Below are positions 51,712 to 64,000 of a DNA stretch of 64,000 nucleotides, in pieces. The translations under genes and the position numbers were made by a program. The notes beneath the pieces were generated by a model. That model was given only the letters and a program-made list of their open reading frames with translations. It was not told where the DNA came from and did not search any database. Source of the stretch: Deinococcus alpinitundrae (GTDB lineage Bacteria > Deinococcota > Deinococci > Deinococcales > Deinococcaceae); assembly GCF_009982895.1 (NCBI RefSeq), contig NZ_WXZL01000011.1, forward strand, positions 1 to 64,000, read 5' to 3'. The stretch's first letter is position 1. Each line of letters starts with the position of its first letter.

Positions 51712-52191
51712 TTAGCGTTGGCCCGGCGAGCTGACCGGCTGGCGGGCCGACAGTTCGCGCAGCACCTCGGCGGCGTGCTGGCCCGGCTCGGTGACGGTCC
51801 AGACCCGAACCACCGTTCCGGCCGGATCGATCAGGTAGGTGCAGCGCTGGCTCAGGCCCAGCCAGCCGCCGAGGCCGCCCAGCACTCCGTAGGCCCGGCA
51901 GACACGCTTTTCTGAGTCGGGCAGCAGCGCAAAACTCAGGTGGCAGGTGTCGCGAAACAGCGCCTGGCGGGCCTCGGTGTCACTGCTGACGCCGATGACC
52001 TGGGCCGAGCGCTGCTGGAAGTCGCCTATCAGCGTCTCGAACCCGGCGGCTTCCATGGTGCAGGCTGGGGTCATCGCTCTGGGAAAGAAGTAGAGCACCA
52101 CCCACTGCCCGCGCAGCGCCAGCAGCGAGAGGAACTGGCCCTCATCGCTTCTGGCCTCGAACAGGGGCGCGGTCTGGCCGGGACGCAACAT
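51712..52191 (-). CDS. Peroxiredoxin (Bcp/PrxQ-like)
   Basis: A 159-residue peroxidase. PxxxTxxC is TPACTMEAAGF, where the Cys is the peroxidatic residue; the residue at +5 where PrxQ carries its resolving Cys is Ala here, but cysteines in DTCHLSF, RVCRAYG and QRCTYLI could replace it, or the enzyme may be one-Cys. It reduces hydroperoxides with thioredoxin. The start is set by TACTAT ending 5 bases upstream. It faces TilS-TadA across a 56-base gap with separate promoters. Confidence 0.9.
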   Translation of the reverse strand: MLRPGQTAPLFEARSDEGQFLSLLALRGQWVVLYFFPRAMTPACTMEAAGFETLIGDFQQRSAQVIGVSSDTEARQALFRDTCHLSFALLPDSEKRVCRAYGVLGGLGGWLGLSQRCTYLIDPAGTVVRVWTVTEPGQHAAEVLRELSARQPVSSPGQR

Positions 52192-52247
52192 GCCCGATAG
52201 TATGCGGGGCCGGTAGGCGCGGGGCAAGGGGCTTATCATGGCCGGAG

Positions 52248-53906
52248 ATGCCCCGCCCGCGCGCTCTGTTGACCCCTCTGCTGTCGCCGCTGCGCGCTTA
52301 CGCCCAACCGCTCAGCGGGCCGCTGGTGGTGGGCGTCTCGGGTGGGGCCGACAGCGTGGCGCTCTTGCGGGCGCTGCTGCAAGTCGGCGCGTCGCCCATT
52401 GTGGCCCATCTTGATCATCAATTGCGGCCCGAGTCGGTCGCCGACGCCGAATGGGTGGCGGCGCTGTGCCGGGAATTGGGCGTGCCGTGCGAGCTGGGCA
52501 GCGCTCCGGTGGCGCGGGTGGCCGAGCAGCGTGGCTGGAGCACCGAGGAAGCGGCGAGGCGGCTACGCTACGACTTTCTGGCGCGCGTCGCCAAGCAGCG
52601 CGGCCTGAAGCTGATTCTGACGGCCCACACCCGCAACGACCAGGCCGAGACGGTGCTATGGCAACTGCTGCGCGGCGAGGCGGTGCTCAGCGGCATCGCC
52701 CCGGCACGCAGCACGCTGCGCCGTCCCTGGCTGGGGGTGGGGCGCGAGCAGATCGGAGCGGCCCTGGCGCACTGGCAGCAGCCCTGGCGCGAGGACGCCA
52801 GCAACGCCGACACCTGCTACACCCGCAACTGGCTGCGCCACGAGGTGCTGCCCCTCCTGCACACCCGCTTTCCGGGACTGGACGAGAGCTTGACCCGTCT
52901 GGCCCGCTACCAGGCCGAGGACGACGCCGTGCTGAGCGAGCTGGCTGGGCGCTTTACGCCGCACCTGCCGCGCCGGGGGCAGGCTCCGGCATTGCTCAGG
53001 CGCGTGGTGCGCCGCGAGTTGCAGCACGCAAGCCTGGACTTTCACGCCGCTCACCTCGACACGCTGGCCTCGGCCCTGGAACGGGGCGTGACCCATCACC
53101 TGACCCTGCCCGCAGGCCGCGATCTCAGCGTGATCGGCGGTCCCTTCCCTCAACTGGACCTGTCTCGCCCGGCTCCGGCCCCCCATGGGCTGCGTCCCGA
53201 TTTCACCTTTCCGCCCGATTGGACCCTGAGACACCGCCGGGACGGCGACCGCATCCGTCTCAGCGGCGGCGAGCGCAAGGTCAGCGACGTGCTGAGCGAT
53301 TTGCGTTTGTCCAGGGCTGAGCGTGACCGGCTGTGGCTGCTGGCCGCGCCTGGTGGCGTGCAGTGGCTCGGTACTCAGCCGCCGACCTGGGCGCTGGGCG
53401 CGCGCGCACAGGCCGGGTCAGGCTTTGGCCCCGAACAGCCTCTCTCAGGTGCAGAGGCCGATCACCACTTCATGGGCGAGGCGCTGGCACTGGCCGTGGC
53501 CGCGGCCCAGCGCGGCGAGGTGCCGGTGGGAGCGCTGGTGGTCTGCGGCGGGGCTGTGATCGCCTCGGCGGCCAACCGCAGCCGCGAACTCGGCGACATG
53601 ACCCGGCATGCCGAACTCGGCGTCTTGAGGCAAGCGGCGCGGGTGGTCGGGCCGTATCTGACCGGCTGCACCCTTTACGTGACCCTGGAGCCGTGCCCGA
53701 TGTGCCTGGGCGCGTCGATCGAGGCCCGGCTGGGGCGGCTGGTGTACGGGGCTGCCAACCCGCGTGCCGGGGCACTTGGCGGCGTCAGCGATCTGCTCGC
53801 GCATACCTGGGGCCACCCGCTGAGCGTCACTCCGGGCATAAGGGCCGCCCAGGCTGCCCAGCTTCTCAAGTCGGCCTTCGCCGGGTTTCGCGCTGCCGCA
53901 CTATAA
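52248..53906 (+). CDS. tilS-tadA: Fused tRNA(Ile)-lysidine synthase and tRNA adenosine deaminase
   Basis: A 552-residue bifunctional protein. Residues about 1-395 are TilS: the PP-loop SGGADSVALL (about 31), AHLDHQLRPES and YDFLARVAK, with a C-terminal TilS domain (WTLRHRRDGDRIRLSGGERK). Residues about 405-552 are TadA: HAELGVLRQAARVVG (zinc His plus catalytic Glu) and TLYVTLEPCPMCLGASIEAR (two zinc Cys). TilS makes lysidine at C34 of tRNA-Ile(CAU); TadA makes inosine at A34 of tRNA-Arg(ACG). Both act on the wobble base, so one polypeptide edits the two wobble codons. TATCAT ends 8 bases before the ATG. Separate genes are usual in most bacteria. Confidence 0.92.
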   Translation: MPRPRALLTPLLSPLRAYAQPLSGPLVVGVSGGADSVALLRALLQVGASPIVAHLDHQLRPESVADAEWVAALCRELGVPCELGSAPVARVAEQRGWSTEEAARRLRYDFLARVAKQRGLKLILTAHTRNDQAETVLWQLLRGEAVLSGIAPARSTLRRPWLGVGREQIGAALAHWQQPWREDASNADTCYTRNWLRHEVLPLLHTRFPGLDESLTRLARYQAEDDAVLSELAGRFTPHLPRRGQAPALLRRVVRRELQHASLDFHAAHLDTLASALERGVTHHLTLPAGRDLSVIGGPFPQLDLSRPAPAPHGLRPDFTFPPDWTLRHRRDGDRIRLSGGERKVSDVLSDLRLSRAERDRLWLLAAPGGVQWLGTQPPTWALGARAQAGSGFGPEQPLSGAEADHHFMGEALALAVAAAQRGEVPVGALVVCGGAVIASAANRSRELGDMTRHAELGVLRQAARVVGPYLTGCTLYVTLEPCPMCLGASIEARLGRLVYGAANPRAGALGGVSDLLAHTWGHPLSVTPGIRAAQAAQLLKSAFAGFRAAAL

Positions 53907-53985
53907 AGGTGTGGCCGGTGACTGGAGCGGAAATTGAAGCAATCCAGACGTGAAGAGAAGTTAAGACAGTGCTAAACTCTGAACT

Positions 53986-55362
53986 GTGTCCGCACCTGCC
54001 GCTTCCGCTGCGCCTCCCTCATCCGCTCCGCTGATCGTGCTGGCCGTGCTGGCCGCAGGCGGCGTTGCCTACGGCGTCGTGCTGCGCAATACCTCGCTGA
54101 TCGTGGGCATGACGGTGCTGTGCGCGGCCCTCACCCAGCGGCTGGGCGGTTTGTGGAAGTGGCTGCCCATTGCCTTGTACGCGCTGGCTTTCACCGCCAC
54201 GCTGGTGCTGGTCAAGACCAGGCTGGAGCCGTGGAGTCTGCTCGGCGCGCTGGCGCTGATTCTGGGTCTGGGGCTGCTCTCGATTCGTGAGGGGTCCAAG
54301 GCCCGTGAGACCGAGTGGCTGCACGACACCGTCAAGGCGCTCGAAGAGGGCAGTGTCAAGCTGGGCGAAGCCCGCGACGCTGAGGCGATTATCCGCGCGG
54401 GCATCGCCATTCTACAAAACCTGCGGGTGGCTCCGCACTTTGCCATGGTGGCCTACCGGCGCGGCACGCCGATGATCCTGGCGGCACGTGGGGCCTTCGA
54501 GCCGTTCATCGAGCAGCCGATCGTGCCGAGCGACAACGACAGCCGCAGCGTGCAGGCCGATCACTGGGTGGCCGAGGAGGTGCTGGCCCTGCTCAAGCGC
54601 CCGCAGCGTAAGACCCAACTGGTGGTCAACATTTATGGCCGCGCCACCCAGCACCTGGGCCTGATTTTGCTGACCCGCGAGGACCGCGAGTTCGAGGCTG
54701 ACGAGAAGTCGGTGGTCGAGTCGTTCGCCCGCTTCCTCGGCGCGCAGCTCGGTCAGGTCTACGCCATCCGCGAACTGCGTGACGCCAACGACCTTACCCT
54801 TAAGGCGCTCGGCTTGGCCCTGGAACACCGTGACGACGACACCGGGGGTCACACCCAGCGGGTCATGACCCTGGCGCTGCGGTTGGCGGCCCGGCTCGGC
54901 TGGGACGACGAGCGCCTCAAGGCGGTGCGCTGGGGCGCGTACCTGCACGATCTGGGCAAGATTGCCGTGCCGGACGCCATCTTGCACAAGCGCGGCCCAC
55001 TCGATCCCAACGAGCGCGCCTCAATGCAGCGTCACGTCACCATCGGCTACGACATGCTCCAAGACCTACACTTCCTGCCCGCCGAGACGCTCGATCTGGT
55101 GCGCTACCACCACGAGCGCTGGGACGGTGGCGGCTATCCCAGTGGGTTGCGTGGTCAGGACATTCCTGACGCTGCCCGGCTGTTTTCGATCATTGACGTG
55201 TACGACGCCCTGGTCAACGCCCGGCCCTACAAGCCCGTCTGGAGCCGCGAGCGCGCTTTGCAGGAGCTGCGCCGCCAGTCCGGCAGCCAGTTTGATCCGC
55301 AGTTCGTGGACGCCTTCCTCAGAATGATGTCCGAGCAGGACGACGCCAAGCTGGTACGCTGA
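53986..55362 (+). CDS. Membrane GAF/HD-GYP protein
   Basis: A 458-residue protein. About five hydrophobic spans (about 15-105) are followed by a GAF-like domain (about 125-270: RVAPHFAMVAYRRGTPMILA) and an HD-GYP domain (about 275-450): HDLGKIAVPDAILHKRGPLD, HHERWDGGGYPSGLRG, DVYDALVNARPYK. All catalytic landmarks are intact, so it is probably a cyclic-di-GMP phosphodiesterase that senses a small molecule or membrane signal. TAAACT ends 7 bases before the GTG start. It is the second HD-GYP gene in the window. Confidence 0.9.
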   Translation: MSAPAASAAPPSSAPLIVLAVLAAGGVAYGVVLRNTSLIVGMTVLCAALTQRLGGLWKWLPIALYALAFTATLVLVKTRLEPWSLLGALALILGLGLLSIREGSKARETEWLHDTVKALEEGSVKLGEARDAEAIIRAGIAILQNLRVAPHFAMVAYRRGTPMILAARGAFEPFIEQPIVPSDNDSRSVQADHWVAEEVLALLKRPQRKTQLVVNIYGRATQHLGLILLTREDREFEADEKSVVESFARFLGAQLGQVYAIRELRDANDLTLKALGLALEHRDDDTGGHTQRVMTLALRLAARLGWDDERLKAVRWGAYLHDLGKIAVPDAILHKRGPLDPNERASMQRHVTIGYDMLQDLHFLPAETLDLVRYHHERWDGGGYPSGLRGQDIPDAARLFSIIDVYDALVNARPYKPVWSRERALQELRRQSGSQFDPQFVDAFLRMMSEQDDAKLVR

Positions 55363-56047
55363 GCCGAATTCACAGTCACCCAAAATCACAAGAAACCGAG
55401 TGGTTTGCAGCTGCAAAACGCCCGGCCCGGCTTCAAGATAAGGACATCTCATACAGACTCTGATTGAGACTGATTCATGGAACTGGTGAAATCCGATCCG
55501 CCCAGGAAGTGGGGTGGAGAGAGTGATTTCGTGGCATTCAGCACTCTACGAATGTCTTTTGGAGTTGTCGTCAAAACGCAAGCGCTTTTCTAACAACAGC
55601 TCTCATTGAGTGGAGTCCGTGTCACCCGGTGCGGCGGCGCTGGCTCAGGTGATCCGATACGCGGCGGACCCAGCGGTCCAGGCGGCTCGCTGTGGACCTT
55701 GAAGAGTCAGGGTGGCCCGGTGCGGCTGGCCATAGTGTGTTGAGTTGGGCTTTGGTCATGAGATCGAGGTCAGACTGATACATGAAGCCACTATGCAATT
55801 CTTGTTGTCACCCCATCATGACTTGATAGACAGAGACGATGGTCAAAGCCGATCTCTTTTTAAAGTTTCAAACGAAACGATTCATACTACGGCGATTTAT
55901 TTAAGTCTGTATTTTTGGCCGCCGCATCGCCCAGTCAACGCCGAACGCCTGGCATTTGAAAGGCCACCGTCTCGCAAGCGGTCAGGGTGGGGCTTTTCCG
56001 TCCTGGCTCACCCTGCGGCCCGGCCCGGCCCGCTACACTGGTTCGTT
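55363..56047. other. Large non-coding gap with an AT-rich section
   Basis: About 685 bases without a supported gene. The section 55,780-55,920 is strikingly AT-rich for this genome (tttttaaagtttcaaacgaaacg...), and a frame stays open upstream of the U32 gene only by chance. The sequence ctcatacagactctgattgagactg (55,448-55,472) looks like the kind of small intergenic repeat scattered in Deinococcus. Candidates are a small RNA, an IS remnant or the U32 gene's regulatory region. Confidence 0.5.
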
Positions 56048-58660
<2,613 letters not shown>

Positions 58661-58693
58661 ACAGAGAGACAGGACGAAGAGCAAGCACACCCA

Positions 58694-58737
58694 AAGGCCA
58701 ACACCACCGAGCAAGTCAGGTGGTGTTGGCCTTTTTT
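58694..58737 (+). terminator. Rho-independent terminator of the U32 gene
   Basis: AAGGCCAACACCACC / GGTGGTGTTGGCCTT (15 bp, perfect) with a 10-base loop, ending in a T6 tract. It lies 35 bases beyond the U32 stop codon and faces the convergent lipoprotein gene. Confidence 0.9.
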
Positions 58738-58747
58738 GGTGAAGTGC

Positions 58748-59185
58748 TTACTGCAAGGTGATCTTATCGGCCGACAGGGTGCCTTCGGTGATGCGGCCCT
58801 CTATGGCGAGCTTCTGGCCTGTGCGGTTGGTGCCCCAGAACTCGTCGGCGGTGCTGGCCACGTTGTCCACGCCCTCGTACACCGTGTTGTCGCTAACGTT
58901 GACGACGTAGTTCTTGTCATCCTCGTCGAGGGTCGTAGTCTTGGCGGCCCCGTCAAAGGCGCTGAGGGTGCCTTCCAGGCCGTCGCCATGTCGGCTGGTG
59001 CAGGCGGTGTCGCCGTTGGCTAGGTTGCTGTCGTTTGTGTCCGCTGTGCCGGGAACAGCCGAGTTGGGAGCGGTCAAGTGCGTGCTGCTGGTGTCAGTCG
59101 TAGTCGTATCGGTGGTGGTTTTGGATCTGGGAGTGCAGCCCGCTATCAGGCCACAGGTCAGTAAAAGTAGCAAGGTCTTGTTCAT
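58748..59185 (-). CDS. Thr/Ser-rich lipoprotein
   Basis: A 145-residue lipoprotein with lipobox IAGC (GLIAGC). After a Thr/Asp/Ser-rich spacer comes a small beta domain (EGTLSAFDGAAKTTTLDEDD, YVVNVSDNTVYEGV, LAIEGRITEGTLSADKITLQ) like the OB-type/DUF5666 folds of secreted proteins. Function unknown. The ATG at 59,185 gives a compact signal peptide; a longer frame reads through charged residues. Confidence 0.7.
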   Translation of the reverse strand: MNKTLLLLLTCGLIAGCTPRSKTTTDTTTTDTSSTHLTAPNSAVPGTADTNDSNLANGDTACTSRHGDGLEGTLSAFDGAAKTTTLDEDDKNYVVNVSDNTVYEGVDNVASTADEFWGTNRTGQKLAIEGRITEGTLSADKITLQ

Positions 59186-59393
59186 GCCGTTATGCTGACC
59201 GAGCCTCCCGCGAGGGACGAAAGAATTCCATCGCAGCTTTATCTGAGCGTGGCGCTCACCAGAGCCGATCTTCACTTTGCCCGCCAACGGTGCTGCGGTG
59301 TTACGACGCCGAATTGTTCATGGTTGGCTGGAGGTCTACACAGCTTTGCCCTGCCGGGTCACGTGGCCTTGAGGGTGACCTGTAGTGTGGGTC

Positions 59394-60059
59394 ATGCCGA
59401 TTGACGCGCCGCCGAGAACCCACCATCCGGACGCGGGCGCACCCGCCAGGCAAGCTGTAGATTTGATCGACTCTGCTCCACCCAAGCCCCCCAAAGTCGA
59501 GCGCCACGACCTCGCCCGGCGCGAACATCACACCAATACCGGAATCCGGGCCGTCGAGCGCTACGAGGTGCATGCGGCGGGGCTGGCGGTGGTTCGCCCC
59601 TTCAAGGCCCACCCGCGCATCCGCGCCTGGCAGGCCCACCTGCTGCCTGCGCTGGGGCTGCAAATCTGCCGCTACGAGTTTCACGGGCCGCGTGAGCACG
59701 ATTACTACATCGATCTGGCGACCATCAGCGAGTCGGGCGGTGTCTGGACCCTGACCGATCACTACCTGGACGTGCTGGTCTGGGAGGGCACACGCGCCGA
59801 ACTGATCGATGAGGACGAATTTCTGGCGGCGGTGCAGGCCGGGTATCTCAGCGCCACGCAGGCAAGCGCCGTGCGAGCCCAGGCCCAGGCGCTTCTACGC
59901 GGGCTGGCCGAACATGGCCACGATCTTCAGGCGTATCTGGCAGCCCAGGGCGTGCATCTAAAGTGGATTGACCAGGACAGAGCAGGTTGGAGCGCAGCAG
60001 ACCAGCTCGAGGCGGACAGGAGCTGGGAGCTGGGCAGAACGTTGGTAGGCCAGGGCTGA
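59394..60059 (+). CDS. DUF402-domain protein
   Basis: A 221-residue protein. The DUF402 core (about 40-175) shows YEFHGPREHDYYIDLATISE, then WTLTDHYLDVLVWEG and LIDEDEFLAAVQAGYLS, matching the family that includes nucleoside di/triphosphate phosphatases and the FAU-1 RNA-binding proteins. A Pro-rich, basic N-terminal extension precedes it. TAGTGT ends 5 bases before the ATG. It is convergent with metX. Confidence 0.8.
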   Translation: MPIDAPPRTHHPDAGAPARQAVDLIDSAPPKPPKVERHDLARREHHTNTGIRAVERYEVHAAGLAVVRPFKAHPRIRAWQAHLLPALGLQICRYEFHGPREHDYYIDLATISESGGVWTLTDHYLDVLVWEGTRAELIDEDEFLAAVQAGYLSATQASAVRAQAQALLRGLAEHGHDLQAYLAAQGVHLKWIDQDRAGWSAADQLEADRSWELGRTLVGQG

Positions 60060-60080
60060 GCCCGCTTTGTCTGGCGGCGC

Positions 60081-62473
<2,393 letters not shown>

Positions 62474-62526
62474 CTAGGAGCCCTGCCCTTATCGTTCCCG
62501 CCGCGCCGTTATCGTTAACGCTGCGC

Positions 62527-62620
62527 TGGGGGGTATGGAGAGCACCGTTGCCGTGATGAGGGCCGGTTGCTGCGCCGATCAATGAGCCATGTCTCTCGGG
62601 CGCTCTGGATAAGAGTGTTC
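62527..62620 (-). ncRNA. SAM-I riboswitch aptamer
   Basis: Read on the minus strand, the sequence holds the SAM-I core in order: ACACTCTTATCCAGAGCG (P1/kink-turn), CCGAGAGACATGGCTC, ATTGATCGGCGCAGCAACCGG, and the closing GGTGCTCTCCATACC. CTTATCxAGAG, GAxGGAxxGGCxC, TGAxxxC and GCAACC are the conserved landmarks of the family. It sits about 140 bases before metY, an established SAM-I target gene. Ends are estimated. Confidence 0.9.
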
Positions 62621-62727
62621 TCGCCGCCGGGCAATCTGCACGAAGTCAGGGCTGCCGGGTGGTCAGGAACGTCGGGCATCTTAGCGTGTGGGGGCGGAGG
62701 GGTCAACCGGGCGGAAGAATCCACTCT

Positions 62728-63099
62728 TCAGGCGACGCGTGCCCGTTGTGCCCGGCCCGCGATCGCCTCGCCCAGGCCGATGGCCCCGACGCCCAGCAGC
62801 AGGTGAAACACCTGAATAACCCAGTGCAGGTCGCCGGGCAGCATCTTGAGCTGCGAGCTGCCGACGCCCGGCACGACCAGGCTCCAGATGATGGCCAGGA
62901 TGAGCAGCCCCGGAGAGACGCGCTGCCCGAAGCCGAGGACGGCCATCAGCAACAGGGCGATGGACACCAGATACCCCAGCCCCTGGTGGGCGCTCAGCAG
63001 GCCGTAGCCGCTGCCACTCCAGAAGGTCAGACCCAGGCCCAGGGCGACGAGACCGGCGATGCGAATGATCCAGCGGAGAATGGGGATGGCAGTGTTCAT
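62728..63099 (-). CDS. Small four-span membrane protein
   Basis: A 123-residue protein made of four hydrophobic helices (IAGLVALGLGLTFW; LGYLVSIALLLMAVLGFG; LLILAIIWSLVVPGV; IQVFHLLLGVGAIGLGEAIA). No family was recognised; similar short membrane proteins (DUF-type) are common in Deinococcus. AGGAGTC precedes the ATG by 5 bases. Confidence 0.7.
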   Translation of the reverse strand: MNTAIPILRWIIRIAGLVALGLGLTFWSGSGYGLLSAHQGLGYLVSIALLLMAVLGFGQRVSPGLLILAIIWSLVVPGVGSSQLKMLPGDLHWVIQVFHLLLGVGAIGLGEAIAGRAQRARVA

Positions 63100-63445
63100 G
63101 ACGGACTCCTGTGGGGACGGGGGATTTGAAGTGCAGAGGCGGGAAAACCGGACTCATGGTAAGCGCTCGCCGCCGGGGAAATCAGGGACGTTCGCTGCCC
63201 TGCGAGGAGACGTCGGGCCCGCCGGGCGGACCTACCGCGCAGCTCGGTGGATAGACCGCGCCGCTGGAATGGGTGTCTCAGCCATGTAGGCGCGCTTGGG
63301 CAGGGTCTGTTCGGATGGGTAGGGAAGCCGATTCGCATTCTCCTCGTCTGGAAGGATGTTCTACTTTTCCTCTCGTTCCTAGACCCGCCTGCCCGCTGAG
63401 TCAGATGAAACCGGTGTCCAGAGACGAGTTTTATCGGCGTCGGGA
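63100..63445. other. Gap without a supported gene
   Basis: About 345 bases between the small membrane protein and the partial barrel gene. Short overlapping open stretches exist on both strands, but none has a start signal and family-like residues. Nothing repeated or structured was seen. Confidence 0.4.
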
Positions 63446-64000
63446 TCAGAAGCGGTACTTGACGCCCAGCAGCGCCTTGAACACCGTGCCGGGGCGCTCC
63501 GGAGCGGCTTGACTCACCGCCTTGGCAGTGCCGAGGTACTGATCCAGGCCCAGTTCGGCAATGAAGCTGAAGGCATTGGTGAGCAGGTAGCCGACCTGTG
63601 CGCCCACGCCCAGACCCAGCGCGCCAGCGTTTGCTTCGTTGCTCGGGTCGCCGGAACCGTCTGGGCGCAGGATAAGTTGCCCGTAGCGCGGCCCGCCGTA
63701 GACACTGGTCGCCACGCCCGGCACCGGCTGGCCGAAATTGTAGGTGGCGTCCAGGCCGTAGGTGAGCAGGGTCAGGTGCGCCTGCTGCCCGCCGACCGGT
63801 GATGGGTCGCTGCCGCTGCGCCCCAGGCTCAGGCGCACGCCGAGCGGCCCCAGCAGATCGGCGCGGCTGACCGTGACCTGAATGCTGCCGCCCGCCGCGT
63901 AGCCCCCGGTCAGGCCAACCTCGACCGTGCTCAGAAACGGCGAACTGAAAGCGGCACCGGGCGAGGCAAACGGCTGGGCAGTGTCGGGTGGGGTGCTGAC
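63446..64000 (-). CDS. Outer-membrane beta-barrel protein, C-terminal part (cut by window edge)
   Basis: The frame is open to the right edge; the N-terminus is outside. The 184 visible residues show amphipathic strands of a barrel (GLTGGYAAGGSIQVTVSRAD; VRLSLGRSGSD; YGLDATYNFGQPV; GLGVGAQVGYLLTNAFSFIA) and end in LLGVKYRF, a terminal Phe for outer-membrane assembly. Similar proteins in Deinococcus act in the envelope. The gene has no clear terminator downstream. Confidence 0.75.
   Translation of the reverse strand, partial: VSTPPDTAQPFASPGAAFSSPFLSTVEVGLTGGYAAGGSIQVTVSRADLLGPLGVRLSLGRSGSDPSPVGGQQAHLTLLTYGLDATYNFGQPVPGVATSVYGGPRYGQLILRPDGSGDPSNEANAGALGLGVGAQVGYLLTNAFSFIAELGLDQYLGTAKAVSQAAPERPGTVFKALLGVKYRF

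Noticed and set aside
55745..56047. A 101-codon N-terminal extension of the U32 protein
   Set aside because: The upstream part lies in AT-rich non-coding DNA, is unlike the family, and TACACT ends 8 bases before the ATG at 56,048.

Overview
The window looks like chromosomal DNA of a Deinococcus species. It is GC-rich, and the orthologues point that way: a Taq-like DNA polymerase I without an evident proofreading site, an SLH-domain outer-membrane protein, MetX/MetY, an XdhC-FtsY pair, PEP carboxylase, HD-GYP proteins and many small lipoproteins. Promoters have the Deinococcus style. About thirty genes carry a TANNNT -10 box ending only 5-10 bases before the start codon, which implies leaderless mRNAs. 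A minority have a clear Shine-Dalgarno sequence instead. No rRNA, tRNA or CRISPR array was seen.

Layout. 1-1.7 kb is a pile of broken insertion sequences (IS630 tail, IS3 orfA plus orfB stub, IS4 transposase with a mutated catalytic signature). 1.9-4.9 kb is accessory: an MHYT sensor, an amber-interrupted orphan, a polysaccharide deacetylase lipoprotein and a decayed phage-holin-like gene. 4.9-15 kb is housekeeping: ftsY, xdhC-like, HAD phosphatase, the two-subunit serine deaminase, uppP, nth, a zinc-ribbon coiled-coil protein and polA. 15.3-18.5 kb is an unexplained three-gene set ending in a HAMP receptor with no output domain. 19-23 kb has a phosphoribosyltransferase, a divergent HxlR/nitroreductase pair, a response regulator, a transglycosylase-like protein and two pseudogenes (TmrB-like, DUF2945). 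23-34 kb holds ppc, the YmdB-type phosphodiesterase, a PAS/HD-GYP protein behind a tiny coupled ORF, an FtsX-like permease, two outer-membrane barrels (one with SLH, coiled coil and a collagen-like segment), enoyl-CoA hydratase, an HD phosphohydrolase and RNase HII.

34-47.7 kb has gamma-glutamyltransferase, an NmrA-like protein, an Mrp / SufR-like / 2'-5' ligase-like operon, envelope proteins, a cytochrome c with a long tether, and a TetR gene divergent from a UbiA prenyltransferase plus CrtI-type oxidoreductase pair, probably for carotenoids. 47.7-64 kb holds a DEAD-box helicase with an RGG tail, an RlmI-type methyltransferase, peroxiredoxin, a TilS-TadA fusion, a GAF/HD-GYP protein, a U32 protease-like RNA-modification protein, a DUF402 protein, metY-metX under a SAM-I riboswitch, and a partial outer-membrane protein at the right edge.

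Themes are cell-envelope proteins, nucleotide and RNA maintenance, cyclic-di-GMP-type signalling (MHYT plus two HD-GYP proteins) and RNA-level control. The best leads are the collagen-like SLH barrel, the output-less HAMP operon, the Mrp/SufR-like/ligase operon, the leaderless micro-ORF at 26,647, the TilS-TadA fusion and the UbiA-CrtI pair. All identifications come from reading motifs; no database search was possible.
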